From: CAVRTM01 sp963724015
GTDB lineage: Bacteria; Actinomycetota; Actinomycetes; Actinomycetales; Dermatophilaceae
DNA: 64,000 nucleotides
Reading direction: 5' to 3'
Assembly (NCBI GenBank): GCA_963724015.1
Contig: CAVRTM010000006.1
Span: 135,736-199,735 of the forward strand
The notes below the pieces were generated by a model, which was not told the DNA's origin, made no database searches, and saw nothing but the letters and a program-made list of their open reading frames with translations. The first letter of the stretch is position 1. Each line of letters starts with the position of its first letter. The position numbers were made by a program, and so were the translations under genes. This document shows positions 35,772 to 45,286 of this stretch, in pieces.

Positions 35772-37031
35772 TCAGAGGCGGACGCCCAGCAGCGCGTCGA
35801 CGGTGCGGGACACCAGTCCTGGTGCGCCGAGGTCGTCGCCGCCCCGGTCGAGACTCTCGCGGGCCCAGCGGTCCACCGCCGCCAGCGCGGTCGGGGTGTC
35901 CAGGTCGTCGGCCACGCACTCACGCACGCGGGCGACCGTCGCCTCGGCGGCCGGCCCGGCGTTGACCGACATCGCCGCCCGCCAGGTCGCCAGCCGCTCC
36001 TGGGCCTGCGCCAGGCCCTCGTCCGTCCAGTCCCACGGCGTCCGGTAGTGGTGGGCCAGCAGCGCCAGCCGGATGGCCATCGGGTCCACCCCGGCCCGCC
36101 GCAGGGCCGACACGAGCACCAGGTTGCCCTTGGACTTGCTCATCTTCTCGCCGTCCAGGCCGACCATGGCCTGGTGGACGTACGCCCGCGCGAACGGGCT
36201 CTGGCCGGTCAGGCCGGTCGCCTGCACGGCGCTCATCTCGTGGTGGGGGAACACCAGGTCGGTGCCACCGCCCTGCACGTCGAAGCTCATGCCCAGGTAG
36301 TCCAGCGCGATGGAGGTGCACTCGATGTGCCAGCCGGGGCGCCCCTCGCCGACCTCGCCGCCGGGCCAGGACGGCTCGCCCTCGCGGCGGGCGCGCCACA
36401 GCAGCGGGTCCAGCGGGTCGCGCTTGCCCTCCCGGTCGGGGTCGCCGCCGCGGTCGGCGAAGACCTCCATCATCTGCTCGCGCGTCCACGACGAGACCGC
36501 GCCGAAGCCGGGCTCGGTCGACAGGTCGAAGTAGACGTCGCCCGCGCCGGGGTCGCCCTCGCCCGCGGGCAGCTCGACGCGGTACGCCGAGCCCTTGGCC
36601 AGCAGCTCGCCGACGGTCTTGGCGACCTGGTCCACCGCCTCGACGACGCCGATGTAGTGGTCGGGGGCGATCACGGCGAGCGCGGTCATGTCCTCGCGGA
36701 ACAGGGCGATCTCGCCGGCGGCGAGGTCCTGCCAGCCGACACCGTCGCGCTGGGCCCGCTCGAGCAGCGGCTCGTCCACGTCGGTGACGTTCTGCACGTA
36801 GAGCACCTCGTGCCCCGCGTCGCGCAGCGCGCGCCCGAGGACGTCGAAGGTGACGTAGGTCGCCGCGTGCCCCATGTGCGTGGCGTCGTACGGCGTGATG
36901 CCGCAGACGTACATCCGCGCCACCGGGCCGGGGGTCAGCGGGCGCAGGGTGTCAGAGGCGGTGTCGTGCACGCGCACGGGCAGACCCGCGCCGGGGAGGG
37001 CAGGGATGAACGGGGAGGGCCAGGCTTTCAC
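35772..37031 (-). CDS. mshC: Mycothiol biosynthesis ligase MshC
   Basis: MshC joins L-cysteine to glucosaminyl-inositol in the synthesis of mycothiol, the main thiol of actinobacteria. The intact 419-residue protein is related to cysteinyl-tRNA synthetase: YVCGITPYDATHMGHAATYV holds the zinc Cys and the HIGH-like motif, WHIECTSIALDYLG a second zinc-site Cys, VFPHHEMSA the His ligand, and DGEKMSKSKGNLV the KMSKS loop. The Thr-x-Gly-Ile-Thr-Pro-Tyr form separates MshC from CysS. The GTG start has TAGGCT 6 nt upstream. It is the first of a same-strand series with the SCO1664-like, DUF3090 and phosphatase genes, transcribed last of these. Confidence 0.95.
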   Translation of the reverse strand: MKAWPSPFIPALPGAGLPVRVHDTASDTLRPLTPGPVARMYVCGITPYDATHMGHAATYVTFDVLGRALRDAGHEVLYVQNVTDVDEPLLERAQRDGVGWQDLAAGEIALFREDMTALAVIAPDHYIGVVEAVDQVAKTVGELLAKGSAYRVELPAGEGDPGAGDVYFDLSTEPGFGAVSSWTREQMMEVFADRGGDPDREGKRDPLDPLLWRARREGEPSWPGGEVGEGRPGWHIECTSIALDYLGMSFDVQGGGTDLVFPHHEMSAVQATGLTGQSPFARAYVHQAMVGLDGEKMSKSKGNLVLVSALRRAGVDPMAIRLALLAHHYRTPWDWTDEGLAQAQERLATWRAAMSVNAGPAAEATVARVRECVADDLDTPTALAAVDRWARESLDRGGDDLGAPGLVSRTVDALLGVRL

Positions 37032-37122
37032 GTCAGGAGCCTAGACCGGCGCCCGTCGGCCGCTCACAGCGGACGCCCGAGGCCGGCCCGGACGCGCCCG
37101 CAGGTCGAGCTGCCCGCACGGC

Positions 37123-37936
37123 TCACAGCGGCGGCCAGGGGACGGCGGGCCAGCGGTGCCCCGGGCCCGGGAAACGGCCCCGGCGCAGCAGCCCGTCCAC
37201 CCGTGCCCGCACGGCCTGCACCTCCGCGGGCGCCAGCAGGGCATCGAGGCCCTGCGCCAGGCTGCTGGAGCGGTGCACTCAGGTCGGTGGCCAGGGCGTC
37301 GAGGCGGGACAGCTCGACGTCGGGCAGCGGCGTGCCCGCCCACCCCCACAGGATCGTCCGCAGCTTCAGCTCCTCGTGGAAGCTGAGGCCGTGGTCGAAG
37401 CCCCACAGGGACCCCTGCCGGTCCAGCACGAGGTGGGAGCCCTTGCGGTCGGCGTTGTTGATGACGATGTCGAGGACCGCGACCGCGGCCAGGTCGGGCC
37501 GGTCGGCGTGCGCCACGACCACCGGCGACCCGTTGTGCAGCTCCGCCTCGAACACGGGCAGCCAGCCCGGTTCCATCCGGCCGGCTGGGACCAGGTCGAC
37601 CAGCCCCTCGGGGCGCGGCACGACCACGTCCTCGTCGTCGGTGCCGTCCAGGCCCTCGATCCACAGCTGCACGGTCCCCCGGCCGGCCGGGCCGTCGCGC
37701 AGCACGGTCGGGGGGACGACGTCCCAGCCCCCGGCCGCGGACACGACGTACGACGCCGCCTCCCGGTTGGCGAGCGTGCCGCTCGGGAAGTCCCAGAGCG
37801 GGCGCTCCCCGCGGACCGGCTTGTACATCACCCGGGTCTCGACCCCACCGCGCTCCAGGCGCGCGAGCAGGGCCAGGTTGGAGGCGTCGACCAGCTGCCC
37901 CTCGATCTCCAGCTCGCCGAGGGTCAGCAGCTCCAT
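37123..37936 (-). CDS. SCO1664 family protein (PI3/4-kinase-like fold; one frameshift)
   Basis: This actinobacterial family resembles a phosphatidylinositol-kinase fold but has no proven activity. Recognisable parts are VMYKPVRGERPLWDFPSGTL, REAASYVVSAAGGWDVVPPT, VLDIVINNADRKGSHLVLD (kinase-like catalytic Asp/Asn) and GFDHGLSFHEELKLRTILWG. One extra C at about 37267 scrambles the last 50 residues; the repaired tail reads SLAQGLDALLAPAEVQAVRA and ends VPWPPL at 37123, about 271 residues in all. It lies 44 bp after DUF3090, with which it is always paired in actinobacteria. Confidence 0.85.
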
Positions 37937-37980
37937 CAGCTCCGCGGCCTCGGCCTCGGTCGAGGGCGGCAGGATCCCGG

Positions 37981-38541
37981 TCAGCGCTTGTAGCCGTTCG
38001 CGCGCGGGCAGATGTGCCCGGTCAGGTCCAGCGGTCCACCGCAGAAGGGGCAGGGGGGCCGGCCGGCCTGGACCAGCCGGGTGCAGCGGCGGGCGAACGC
38101 CCGGGCCGTGCTGGGGCCGATGACGACGCGGAAGATGGTGCGGTCGGCGCTCTCGTCCTCCTCCTCCTCGACGATCACGGGGTCGCCCTCGTCATCGAGC
38201 TCGACGACGTCCTCGCCGTCGTGGCACTCCAGGATGACCACCCGCCGCTCGGCGTCCCACCCCAGGCTCATGGTGCCGACGCGGAACTCGTCCTCGATCG
38301 GAGTGTCCAGCGGGGCGTTGTCCTCGACCTCGACCGCGACGTCCTCGGTCGCGTCGCCGCCGGCGAAGTCGTCGAGCAGGTCGTTGACCCGGTCGGCGAG
38401 GACGACCACCTGCTGCTTCTCCAGGGACACGCTGGTGACGCGTGGACCCTCGCTGGCCTGCAGGAAGAAGGTCCGCTGCCCGGGAGGCCCCACCGTGCCT
38501 GCGACGAACCTGTCGGGTGGGTCGAAGTCGATGACCGGCAT
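37981..38541 (-). CDS. DUF3090 family protein
   Basis: The intact 186-residue protein matches DUF3090: PVIDFDPPDRFVAGTVGPPG at the start, LQASEGPRVTSVSLEKQQVV, VGTMSLGWDAERRVVILECH, and a C-terminal CPFCGGPLDLTGHICPRANG with a four-ligand zinc-ribbon-like CxxC...HxC pattern. Function is unknown; it co-occurs with the SCO1664-like gene and a histidine phosphatase, as here. The ATG has TAAAGT 7 nt upstream, indicating a leaderless transcript of its own. The acidic central loop is a run of Glu/Asp. Confidence 0.9.
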   Translation of the reverse strand: MPVIDFDPPDRFVAGTVGPPGQRTFFLQASEGPRVTSVSLEKQQVVVLADRVNDLLDDFAGGDATEDVAVEVEDNAPLDTPIEDEFRVGTMSLGWDAERRVVILECHDGEDVVELDDEGDPVIVEEEEDESADRTIFRVVIGPSTARAFARRCTRLVQAGRPPCPFCGGPLDLTGHICPRANGYKR

Positions 38542-38623
38542 GGCTTCGACTTTAGTCGGCGGTCCCGGCGCCGCCACCCACCGGTGCGTCGCCCGACGTG
38601 TCGGCAGCCGGTACGGCGGCCGG

Positions 38624-39354
38624 CTACGGCGCCGGTACGGCGGGCCCCGCTGCCGCGTCACTGTCGCCGGTCCCGTCCTCCCCCGCCGTGTCCGGCTGGG
38701 GCGGGGCGGCACGAGGCCGGCCAGGTCGATGCCGGCGTCGTTGACGCGCACCACGAACGGCCGGCGCTCGGTGTAGCGGACGACGGACAGCGACGCCGGG
38801 TCGACCATGATCCGCTGGAACTGGTCCAGGTGCGCGCCGGCCGCGTCGGCGATGACCGACTTGATCACGTCGCCGTGCGACACCGCCACCCACAGGGCGT
38901 CCGGACCGTGGTCGCGGGCGACGGCGGCGTCCGTCGCCCGGATGGCCCGCACCGCCCGCAGCTGCATCTCGGCGATGGACTCCCCCGGGAACTCCTCGCT
39001 GTCGGGGAAGCGCGCCGCGCTCGGGTGGTCCTGCACCACCCGCCAGAGCGGGTCCTGGGCCAGGTCCTTCAGGGCGCTACCGGTCCACGCGCCGTAGCGA
39101 CACTCCCCCAGGTCCTGCTCGGTCTCGACCTCGAGCGCGCCGAGCGCGTCGGCGAGGATCACCGAGGTCTCCTGGCAGCGCTGCAGCGGGCTGCTGACGA
39201 TCGCCGCCACCGGCAGACCGCTGAGCCGCTTTCCGAGCGCCTCGGCCTGGCCGCGGCCCGCGTCGTCGAGGCCCACGCCCGCGGTCCAGCCGGCGAGCGT
39301 CCCACTCGCGTTGGCGGTCGTACGGCCATGACGGACCAGCAGGCAGATCGGCAC
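38624..39354 (-). CDS. Histidine phosphatase superfamily protein (MSMEG_4193-like; one frameshift)
   Basis: This is a phosphoglycerate-mutase-like phosphatase with the phospho-accepting His in CLLVRHGRTTAN and the second catalytic His in ALWVAVSHGDVIKSVIADAA. The body is LGECRYGAWTGSALKDLAQD and PGESIAEMQLRAVRAIRATD. I start at the GTG at 39354 because TACAGT lies 7 nt before it. A lost base near 38710 moves the tail to another frame (APPQPDTAGEDGTGDSDAAA), ending at 38624; as printed it would read through into DUF3090. Its substrate is unknown. It forms a conserved trio with DUF3090 and SCO1664-like genes. Confidence 0.86.
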
Positions 39355-39413
39355 GCGCGCCACTGTACGTCGGCTTGCGTGCGGCCGGCCGCACGGCGTG
39401 GTGACATAGCCCT

Positions 39414-40415
39414 GTGATCGTTGACCAGGCCGTCTACCGCGACGGGCACCGCATCCAGTGCACCGACCTGCAGAAGGAGCTCGAGTGCCTGCGGGCCGAC
39501 CAGCAGGGTTTCATCTGGATCGGTCTGAAGGACCCCACCGACGCCGAGTTCGCGCTGGTCAACCACGACCTCAAGCTGCACCCGCTGGCCGTCGAGGACG
39601 CGATCAAGGGCAACCAGCGCCCGAAGCTGGACGTGTACGACGAGTCGATGTTCGTGGTCCTGAAGACGCTGCGCTACGTGGAGAAGACGTCCGACATCGA
39701 GACCGGCGACATGATGATCTTCGTCGGCGACCGGTTCGTGGTGACCGTGCGCAAGGGCGAGGGCAACCCGCTTGCCGGCGTCCGGGCCCGGCTGGAGCAC
39801 ACGCCCGAGCAGCTGGCCTACGGGCCGATCGCGGTTCTGTACTCGGTGATGGACTCGATCGTGGACAACTACGCGGCCATCGACGCCGAGCTGATGGAGG
39901 ACCTGGACGCGATCGAGCGCACGGTGTTCTCCGGGGCTGTCAAGGTTGACGCCTCCCAGATCTACCTGCTCAAGCGCGAGGTCCTGGAGGCCAAGCGTGC
40001 CGCCGTGCCGCTGGCCGACCCGCTGCAGCGGCTTGCCCGCGACCACGCCACCCCGTTCATGCACGAGCAGGCGCGGCCGTTCTTCAGCGACATCTCCGAC
40101 CACCTGCTGAAGGTCATCGACCACGTCGAGTCCTACGACCGGCTGCTCACCGACGTCCTGTCGGCGCACCTGGCCCAGATCTCCGTGCAGCAGAACGACG
40201 ACATGCGGCGCATCTCCGCCTGGGTGGCGATTGCCGCGGTCCCCACGATGATCGCCGGGATCTACGGCATGAACTTCACGAACATCCCCGAGCTGCAGGC
40301 CAGCATCGACGTCGGGTCGCACGAGTACTACTACGGCTACTTCGTCGTGCTGGCCGTCATGGCCGCGGTGTGCGTGTCGCTCTACCGCGCGTTCCGCCGC
40401 TCCGGCTGGCTCTGA
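39414..40415 (+). CDS. corA: CorA-type magnesium/cobalt transporter
   Basis: CorA forms a pentameric divalent-cation channel. The 333-residue product has the soluble alpha/beta domain (DQQGFIWIGLKDPTDAEFAL, KLDVYDESMFVVLKTLRYVE), a long stalk helix, and two C-terminal membrane helices. The pore signature is YGMNFTNIPEL, within ISAWVAIAAVPTMIAGIYGM. GMN is intact. The C-terminus is basic (YRAFRRSGWL), as required inside the cell. The start is a GTG at 39414. It is divergent from the phosphatase gene. Confidence 0.92.
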   Translation: MIVDQAVYRDGHRIQCTDLQKELECLRADQQGFIWIGLKDPTDAEFALVNHDLKLHPLAVEDAIKGNQRPKLDVYDESMFVVLKTLRYVEKTSDIETGDMMIFVGDRFVVTVRKGEGNPLAGVRARLEHTPEQLAYGPIAVLYSVMDSIVDNYAAIDAELMEDLDAIERTVFSGAVKVDASQIYLLKREVLEAKRAAVPLADPLQRLARDHATPFMHEQARPFFSDISDHLLKVIDHVESYDRLLTDVLSAHLAQISVQQNDDMRRISAWVAIAAVPTMIAGIYGMNFTNIPELQASIDVGSHEYYYGYFVVLAVMAAVCVSLYRAFRRSGWL

Positions 40416-40477
40416 GCGGCGCTGGGCCTCCTCGGGCGCCGCCCTGCGCCCGCAGCCGCCAGTGAGCGACGGCAGCA

Positions 40478-40545
40478 GGAGTCAGCGCGCAACGGCGGCG
40501 GGCGTCAGTGGGCGACGGCGGCAGGCGTCAGTGGGCGACGGCGAA
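40478..40545. repeat. Short 23-bp direct repeats at the 3' end of the CPBP gene
   Basis: GGCGTCAGTGGGCGACGGCG starts at 40501 and again at 40524, with a degenerate copy near 40460-40480. The second copy includes the stop codon of the minus-strand CPBP gene, so the gene end has been duplicated. The rest of the 112-bp gap after corA shows nothing else. Confidence 0.7.
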
Positions 40546-41248
40546 CAGCGGCGGCAGGATCAGCACCATGGACGACGACCAGGTGATGTGGGTCAGGATC
40601 GGCGCCAGCACCCCGCCGGAGGCACGGCGCTGCAGCCCGAGGACGAGCCCGAGCGTCGCGGCGGCGAACACCAGCATGGGGTTGCCGGTGGCGAGCGTCG
40701 CGACCGCGTAGACGGCCGTGGAGATGAGCACGGGGTAGCGGGCTCCGATCGCCGCGAACAGCGCCCCACGGAAGAAGACCTCCTCCGCGATGCCGTTGAG
40801 CACGGTGATCAGCAGGACCAGCGGCAGCGACCCGTATCGCGCGTGGTCCAGGACGTGCTGGGTGAAGTCGCGCAGCGGCGGGATCTGCCGCACGACCAGC
40901 GCGCCGAGGACGAACACGGCCACGGCCATGAGGCCGAGCACGATCGGCGTCACCACCGGCCGCCGCAAGCGTGCCCCGGAAGGGGATCCGGCCGAGGTGC
41001 AGCGGACCGGAAGCCAGGCCGCCGACGACCCACACGGCGGCGAGAGCGAGCGTCAGCGGGTAGAACGCGGGGCTGCCCGGGGGCACCGACAGGGAGATCC
41101 CGAGCAGCGTCGCGCCGACGAGCAGGACCACGACCACGACCACCCGGCGGCGCAGGAAGGCGCTGTCGGGCTGGCGGTGGTCACGCTCGACCTTGTCGAC
41201 CAGCGCCGGCCGCAGCAGCTGGACCAGCCGGGACGAGGAGACCGTCAT
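40528..41248 (-). CDS. CPBP family intramembrane metalloprotease (one frameshift)
   Basis: CPBP (Abi) proteases are integral membrane glutamic/metal proteases. This one has several hydrophobic segments (VVVVVVLLVGATLLGISLSV, PIVLGLMAVAVFVLGALVV), the EExxxR motif in NGIAEEVFFRGALFAAIGAR, and the second motif His in ILTHITWSSSMV. One extra base near 40973 splits the gene; repair gives FRGTLRRPVVTPIVLGL, total about 239 residues. Its ATG overlaps the stop of the upstream NAD-binding gene by 4 bp. The family includes prenyl-protease relatives and immunity proteins; the role here is unknown. Confidence 0.85.
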
Positions 41249-42213
41249 CGCCCGCGGTCGTGCCGCTCGGCCGACCCCACTGGTTTGCTGGCCTGGCCGT
41301 TGTTCTCGCTGCGCTCCCGCTCACCGCGCTCCCGCTCAGCGAGCGCCAGGCGCACCGCGTCGTCGTAGCCCATCGTCTGCCCGGGCACGACGTCGCGGAT
41401 GGAGGTGTCGTGGACGACGACCTCGCTGGTCATCGAGTCGATCAGGTTGCGCGCGGTGGCCCGGTCGACGTCCGTGACGAAGGCCAGCCACAACGAGGAC
41501 AGGTGGGGGGTGAGGAACGGCACGCCGATCAGCCGCAGGTCGCGGCCCTTCTGGATGAGGCAGGCCCGGCGCATCATGTCGACGTAGCGCAGCACCTCCG
41601 GGCCACCCACCTCGTAGACCTGACCACGGGCCTGCGGCGCGTCGAGGACCCCGACGAGGTAGCGGATGACGTCGGGCAGGGCAATCGGCTGAGTCCTGGT
41701 GTTGACCCACCGTGGCGCGATCATCACCGGCAGCCGGTGGACCAGCTGACGCGTCAGCTCCCAGGAGATGCCGCCGTGGCCCACGACCACGGCCGCCCGC
41801 AGGACCGTCACGGGCACCCCCGCCGCCCCGAGCAGGGTCTCGACCTCACGACGCGACCGCAGGTGCGGCGACAGCTCGCTGTCCTCCTCGCCGAGGCCGC
41901 CGAGGTAGATGATGCGCTCGGTGCCGGCGCGGGCCGCGGCCTGCCCGAACGCCCGGGCGGCGTCCGCGTCCTTGTGCTCGAAGTCGGCGGAGCCGAGGGA
42001 GTGCACGAGGTAGTAGGCAACGTCGATGCCCTCGAGCGCGGCGTCGAGGCTGGCCGGGTCGCCGACGTCACCGGCGACGGGCTCCCCCGCGCCGGTGTAG
42101 CGCTCGGGCGAACGCGTCATCGAGCGGACGGAGTGCCCGGCCTCGACGAGGGCCTCGCACAGGTGGGAGCCGATGAACCCGGAGGCTCCGGTGACCAGCA
42201 CACGGGACGACAC
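41245..42213 (-). CDS. NAD(P)-binding atypical SDR (NmrA/YwnB-like)
   Basis: The intact 322-residue protein starts SSRVLVTGASGFIGSHLCEA (dinucleotide-binding motif), then VAYYLVHSLGSADFEHKDAD, ERIIYLGGLGEEDSELSPHL and VTVLRAAVVVGHGGISWELT. The YYLVHS/HLRSR pattern is typical of a group annotated as NAD(P)H-binding proteins with a C-terminal DUF2867-like part in longer relatives. No substrate is evident. The C-terminal 35 residues are charged and probably disordered. It is translationally coupled to the CPBP protease gene. Confidence 0.85.
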   Translation of the reverse strand: MSSRVLVTGASGFIGSHLCEALVEAGHSVRSMTRSPERYTGAGEPVAGDVGDPASLDAALEGIDVAYYLVHSLGSADFEHKDADAARAFGQAAARAGTERIIYLGGLGEEDSELSPHLRSRREVETLLGAAGVPVTVLRAAVVVGHGGISWELTRQLVHRLPVMIAPRWVNTRTQPIALPDVIRYLVGVLDAPQARGQVYEVGGPEVLRYVDMMRRACLIQKGRDLRLIGVPFLTPHLSSLWLAFVTDVDRATARNLIDSMTSEVVVHDTSIRDVVPGQTMGYDDAVRLALAERERGERERSENNGQASKPVGSAERHDRGR

Positions 42214-42302
42214 AGGAGGTTCCCCTCTGGAGGCGGGGACCCGGCGGGAGCGCGGGACCCGCCTCCAGTGTGCGTCAGGGCACCGACAGGGTCAGGCGGC
42301 GG

Positions 42303-43154
42303 TCAGGTAGCGGTCAGCCACCCCGCGGAGAGCGCCACGATGAGCAGCACGCCGAGCGACACGCGGTACCAGGCGAACACCGTGATGGGGTGGCCGGCGA
42401 CGAACCGCAGCAGCCATGCGATCGAGGCGTAGGCCACCACGAAGGCGACGACGATGCCGACGAGCATCTGTCCGATGCCGAGCACCGAGACGTTGACGTC
42501 CTTGAGCTCGTACAGCCCGGCGGCCGTCAGCGCGGGGATCGCCATGAAGAAGGACAGTCGCGTCGCGGTGACCCGGTCGAGCCCGGCGAACAGGCCGGCC
42601 GAGATGGTCGCGCCCGAGCGGGAGATGCCCGGGATCAGCGAGACGCACTGCACCAGCCCGATCACCAGCCCGTCGCGCAGGGTGACCCCGCCCTCGCCGC
42701 GCTGCATCCGGCGGCGCTCGAGCATGTCGTGGCGGCGCTCGGCGGCCCACATGACCGCGCTCCAGAGGATCAGCGCCAGGGCCACCACCCACAGGCTGCG
42801 CAAGGCGCCGGTGATCAGGTCCTTGGCCAGCAGGCCGACTACCGCCACCGGCACCGAGCCGATGATCACCGCCCAGGCCAGGCGGTAGTCGTGGTCCTCG
42901 CGCCCTGACGCCGAGCGCAGGCCGCCGACCCAGGCCGTCAGCAGCCGCCAGATGTCCTTGGCGAAGTAGAGCAGCGTCGCCGCGATCGCCCCGAGCTGGA
43001 TGATGGCGGTGTACGCCGTCACCGCCGGGTCGTCGACCGTGAGCCCGAGGAGCTTCTCGGTGATGGTGAGGTGCCCGGTGGAGGACACGGGCAGGAACTC
43101 GGTGAGCCCTTCCACGATCCCCAGCAGGACGGCGTGCAGGTAGGTCAGCTCCAC
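42303..43154 (-). CDS. uppP: Undecaprenyl-diphosphatase UppP
   Basis: UppP removes a phosphate from undecaprenyl diphosphate to recycle the lipid carrier of cell-wall synthesis and can confer bacitracin resistance. The intact 283-residue membrane protein has the catalytic EGLTEFLPVSSTGHL and the second motif SLIPGISRSGATISAGLFAG. Eight or so hydrophobic segments are visible. The GTG start at 43154 follows GAGGAAAAG, a reasonable ribosome-binding site. It stands between the SDR gene and the LLM oxidoreductase gene on the same strand. Confidence 0.95.
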   Translation of the reverse strand: MELTYLHAVLLGIVEGLTEFLPVSSTGHLTITEKLLGLTVDDPAVTAYTAIIQLGAIAATLLYFAKDIWRLLTAWVGGLRSASGREDHDYRLAWAVIIGSVPVAVVGLLAKDLITGALRSLWVVALALILWSAVMWAAERRHDMLERRRMQRGEGGVTLRDGLVIGLVQCVSLIPGISRSGATISAGLFAGLDRVTATRLSFFMAIPALTAAGLYELKDVNVSVLGIGQMLVGIVVAFVVAYASIAWLLRFVAGHPITVFAWYRVSLGVLLIVALSAGWLTAT

Positions 43155-43192
43155 GGAATCGCTTTTCCTCGTCGGTTGGTTGGCTCAGTCGG

Positions 43193-44257
43193 TCAGTCGG
43201 CCAGGCCGGTCTCGTCCAGCAGCTCGGCCATCGTGCGCACGACATCCAGTCGACGCTCGAGGGTCGCAGCGTAGGGGGCGATGCTGAGCGTGGTGACCCC
43301 GGCCTCGGCGTAGCGGACCAGGCGCTCACGGATCCGCGCGCGGGGACCGATCAGGGCGGTCTGGTCGATCAGGTCCAGCGGCACCGCCGCGGCGGCGTCA
43401 CGGTGCCGGCGGGCCAGGTAGAGGTCCTGCACCTCGGCCGCCGCCTGCTCGAAGCCCATCCGCACCGCCAGGGCGTTGTAGAAGTTCTTCTCCCGCGAGC
43501 CCATGCCCCCGACGTACAGCGCGGTGTAGTGGCGCAGCGGCTCGGCGGCCGTCGCGACGTCGTCGTCGAGGACCACCGGCACCGTGGGGACGATGTCGAA
43601 GCCGGCGAGGGCGTTCTCCGGCGTCCCGCGGCCGGCCCGGGTGGCGCCGGCGGTGAGCGAGGCGTGCAGGTCGCCGGAGAACTCGGGGCTGTAGAAGATC
43701 GCCAGCCACCCGTCGGCGATCTCGCCGGCCAGCTGCAGGTTGCGCGGCCCGACCGCGGCGAGGTAGATCGGCAGCCGCTCGCGCACCGGGTGCACCGTCA
43801 GGCGCAGCGCCTTGCCGGGGCCGTCCGGCAGCGGCAGCGTCCAGTGCCGGCCTTCGTAGGCGACCGTCTCGCGCCGCAGGGCCATCCGGACGATGTCGAC
43901 GTACTCGCGGGTGCGCCCGAGCGGGTCCTCGAAGCGCACCCCGTGCCAGCCCTCGCTCACCTGCGGGCCGGAGACCCCGAGGCCCAGCCGGAAGCGGCCC
44001 CCGGACAGCGTGTCCAGCGTGGCGGCCGTCATCGCCGTCGCCGCGGGCGTCCGGGCCGGGATCTGCATCACCGCGGCGCCCAGGCCGATCCGCTCGGTCA
44101 GCGCGCCGACCCAGGCGAGGACGGTGGGGGTGTCCGAGCCGTACGCCTCAGCCGCCCAGGCCACGGAGTAGCCAAGCCGGTCGGCCTCCTGCGCGAGGGC
44201 GATGTTGTCGGCGTCGTTGCCGGCGCCCCAGTAGCCGAGGTTCAGCCCGAGTTCCAT
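43193..44257 (-). CDS. LLM class F420-dependent oxidoreductase
   Basis: The intact 354-residue protein is a luciferase-like TIM barrel of the type that uses F420. Landmarks are LGLNLGYWGAGNDADNIALA, VAWAAEAYGSDTPTVLAWVG, RFRLGLGVSGPQVSEGWHGV and LPIYLAAVGPRNLQLAGEIA. The GxGxSGPQVxEGW segment is characteristic of mycobacterial F420 members. The physiological substrate is unknown. TAGCCT lies 6 nt before the ATG, indicating a leaderless transcript. It is divergent from the aldo/keto reductase gene. Confidence 0.9.
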   Translation of the reverse strand: MELGLNLGYWGAGNDADNIALAQEADRLGYSVAWAAEAYGSDTPTVLAWVGALTERIGLGAAVMQIPARTPAATAMTAATLDTLSGGRFRLGLGVSGPQVSEGWHGVRFEDPLGRTREYVDIVRMALRRETVAYEGRHWTLPLPDGPGKALRLTVHPVRERLPIYLAAVGPRNLQLAGEIADGWLAIFYSPEFSGDLHASLTAGATRAGRGTPENALAGFDIVPTVPVVLDDDVATAAEPLRHYTALYVGGMGSREKNFYNALAVRMGFEQAAAEVQDLYLARRHRDAAAAVPLDLIDQTALIGPRARIRERLVRYAEAGVTTLSIAPYAATLERRLDVVRTMAELLDETGLAD

Positions 44258-44319
44258 GGGGGGAGGCTAGCGGCGTGCTGCCGGCGGGGGCGCGCCGAGC
44301 CGCCGTTACCGTACGTCGC

Positions 44320-45258
44320 ATGCGTCACAGAAGAATGGGACGGTCCGGCCTCTCGGTCTCACGGCTCGCGCTCGGCACGATGACCTGGGGCCGCGCCACG
44401 TCCGTGGACGACGCCCGCGACCAGCTGCGGACGTTCCTGGCAGCCGGCGGCGACCTGGTCGACACGGCGTACGGCTATGCCGACGGCGCCTCCGAGGAGG
44501 CACTGGGGGGCTTCCTCGGCGACCTCGTCCCCCGGGACGAGGTGGTGGTCTGCACCAAGGCGGGGATCTCGCGCCGCACCGGTGAGCGGGTGGTGGACAC
44601 CTCCCGCCGTACGCTGCTCAGCCAGCTCGACACGTCGCTGGCCCGCCTGCGCACGTCGTACGTCGACCTCTGGCTGGTCCACACGTGGAGCGACGAGACC
44701 CCGGTCGAGGAGACCCTCTCGGCGCTGGAGTGGGCGGTGACGTCGGGGCGGGCGCGCTACGTGGGGGTGTCCAACTACTCGGGGTGGCAGTCGGCGCACG
44801 CCGCCACGCTGATGTCCGGCGGGCGGGTGCCGCTGGTGGCCAACGAGGTGGAGTACTCCCTGCTGAACCGGGTGGCCGAGGACGAGGTCGCCGGCGCGGC
44901 GAGCGCGCTGGGCCTGGGCCTGTTGCCGTGGTCACCGCTCGGGCGGGGGGTCCTGACCGGCAAGTACCGCCACGGGGTGCCCGCCGACTCCAGGGCGGCG
45001 TCCCGCGAGCACGCCGCCTTCACCTCCCGCTACCTGGACGACGACTGCGCACAGGTGGTCGACGCCGTGGCCATCGCCGCCCGCGGCCTGGGGGTGTCCG
45101 CCGCCGAGGTGGCGCTGGCGTGGGTGCGTGACCGGCCCGGCGTCGTCGCACCGGTCGTGGGCGCGCGCACCACGGCACAGCTGCGCACGGCGCTGGCCTC
45201 CGAGGAGCTCGAGCTGCCGGGCGAGCTCGTGTCGGCCCTGGACGACGTCTCGGACTGA
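44320..45258 (+). CDS. Aldo/keto reductase
   Basis: This NADPH-dependent TIM-barrel reductase of 312 residues has LGRSGL-like start (MGRSGLSVSRLALGTMTWG), the catalytic Asp and Tyr in DLVDTAYGYADGASEEAL, the Lys in EVVVCTKAGISRRTG, and the His in VDLWLVHTWSDETP. The C-terminal LAWVRDRPGVVAPVVGARTT binds the cofactor. I start at the ATG at 44320, 7 nt after TACCGT; an upstream ATG-like start would add 15 unconserved residues. Substrate not evident. Confidence 0.92.
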   Translation: MRHRRMGRSGLSVSRLALGTMTWGRATSVDDARDQLRTFLAAGGDLVDTAYGYADGASEEALGGFLGDLVPRDEVVVCTKAGISRRTGERVVDTSRRTLLSQLDTSLARLRTSYVDLWLVHTWSDETPVEETLSALEWAVTSGRARYVGVSNYSGWQSAHAATLMSGGRVPLVANEVEYSLLNRVAEDEVAGAASALGLGLLPWSPLGRGVLTGKYRHGVPADSRAASREHAAFTSRYLDDDCAQVVDAVAIAARGLGVSAAEVALAWVRDRPGVVAPVVGARTTAQLRTALASEELELPGELVSALDDVSD

Positions 45259-45286
45259 ACCGGGGCGCGGCCCGACCGGCCCTGCC

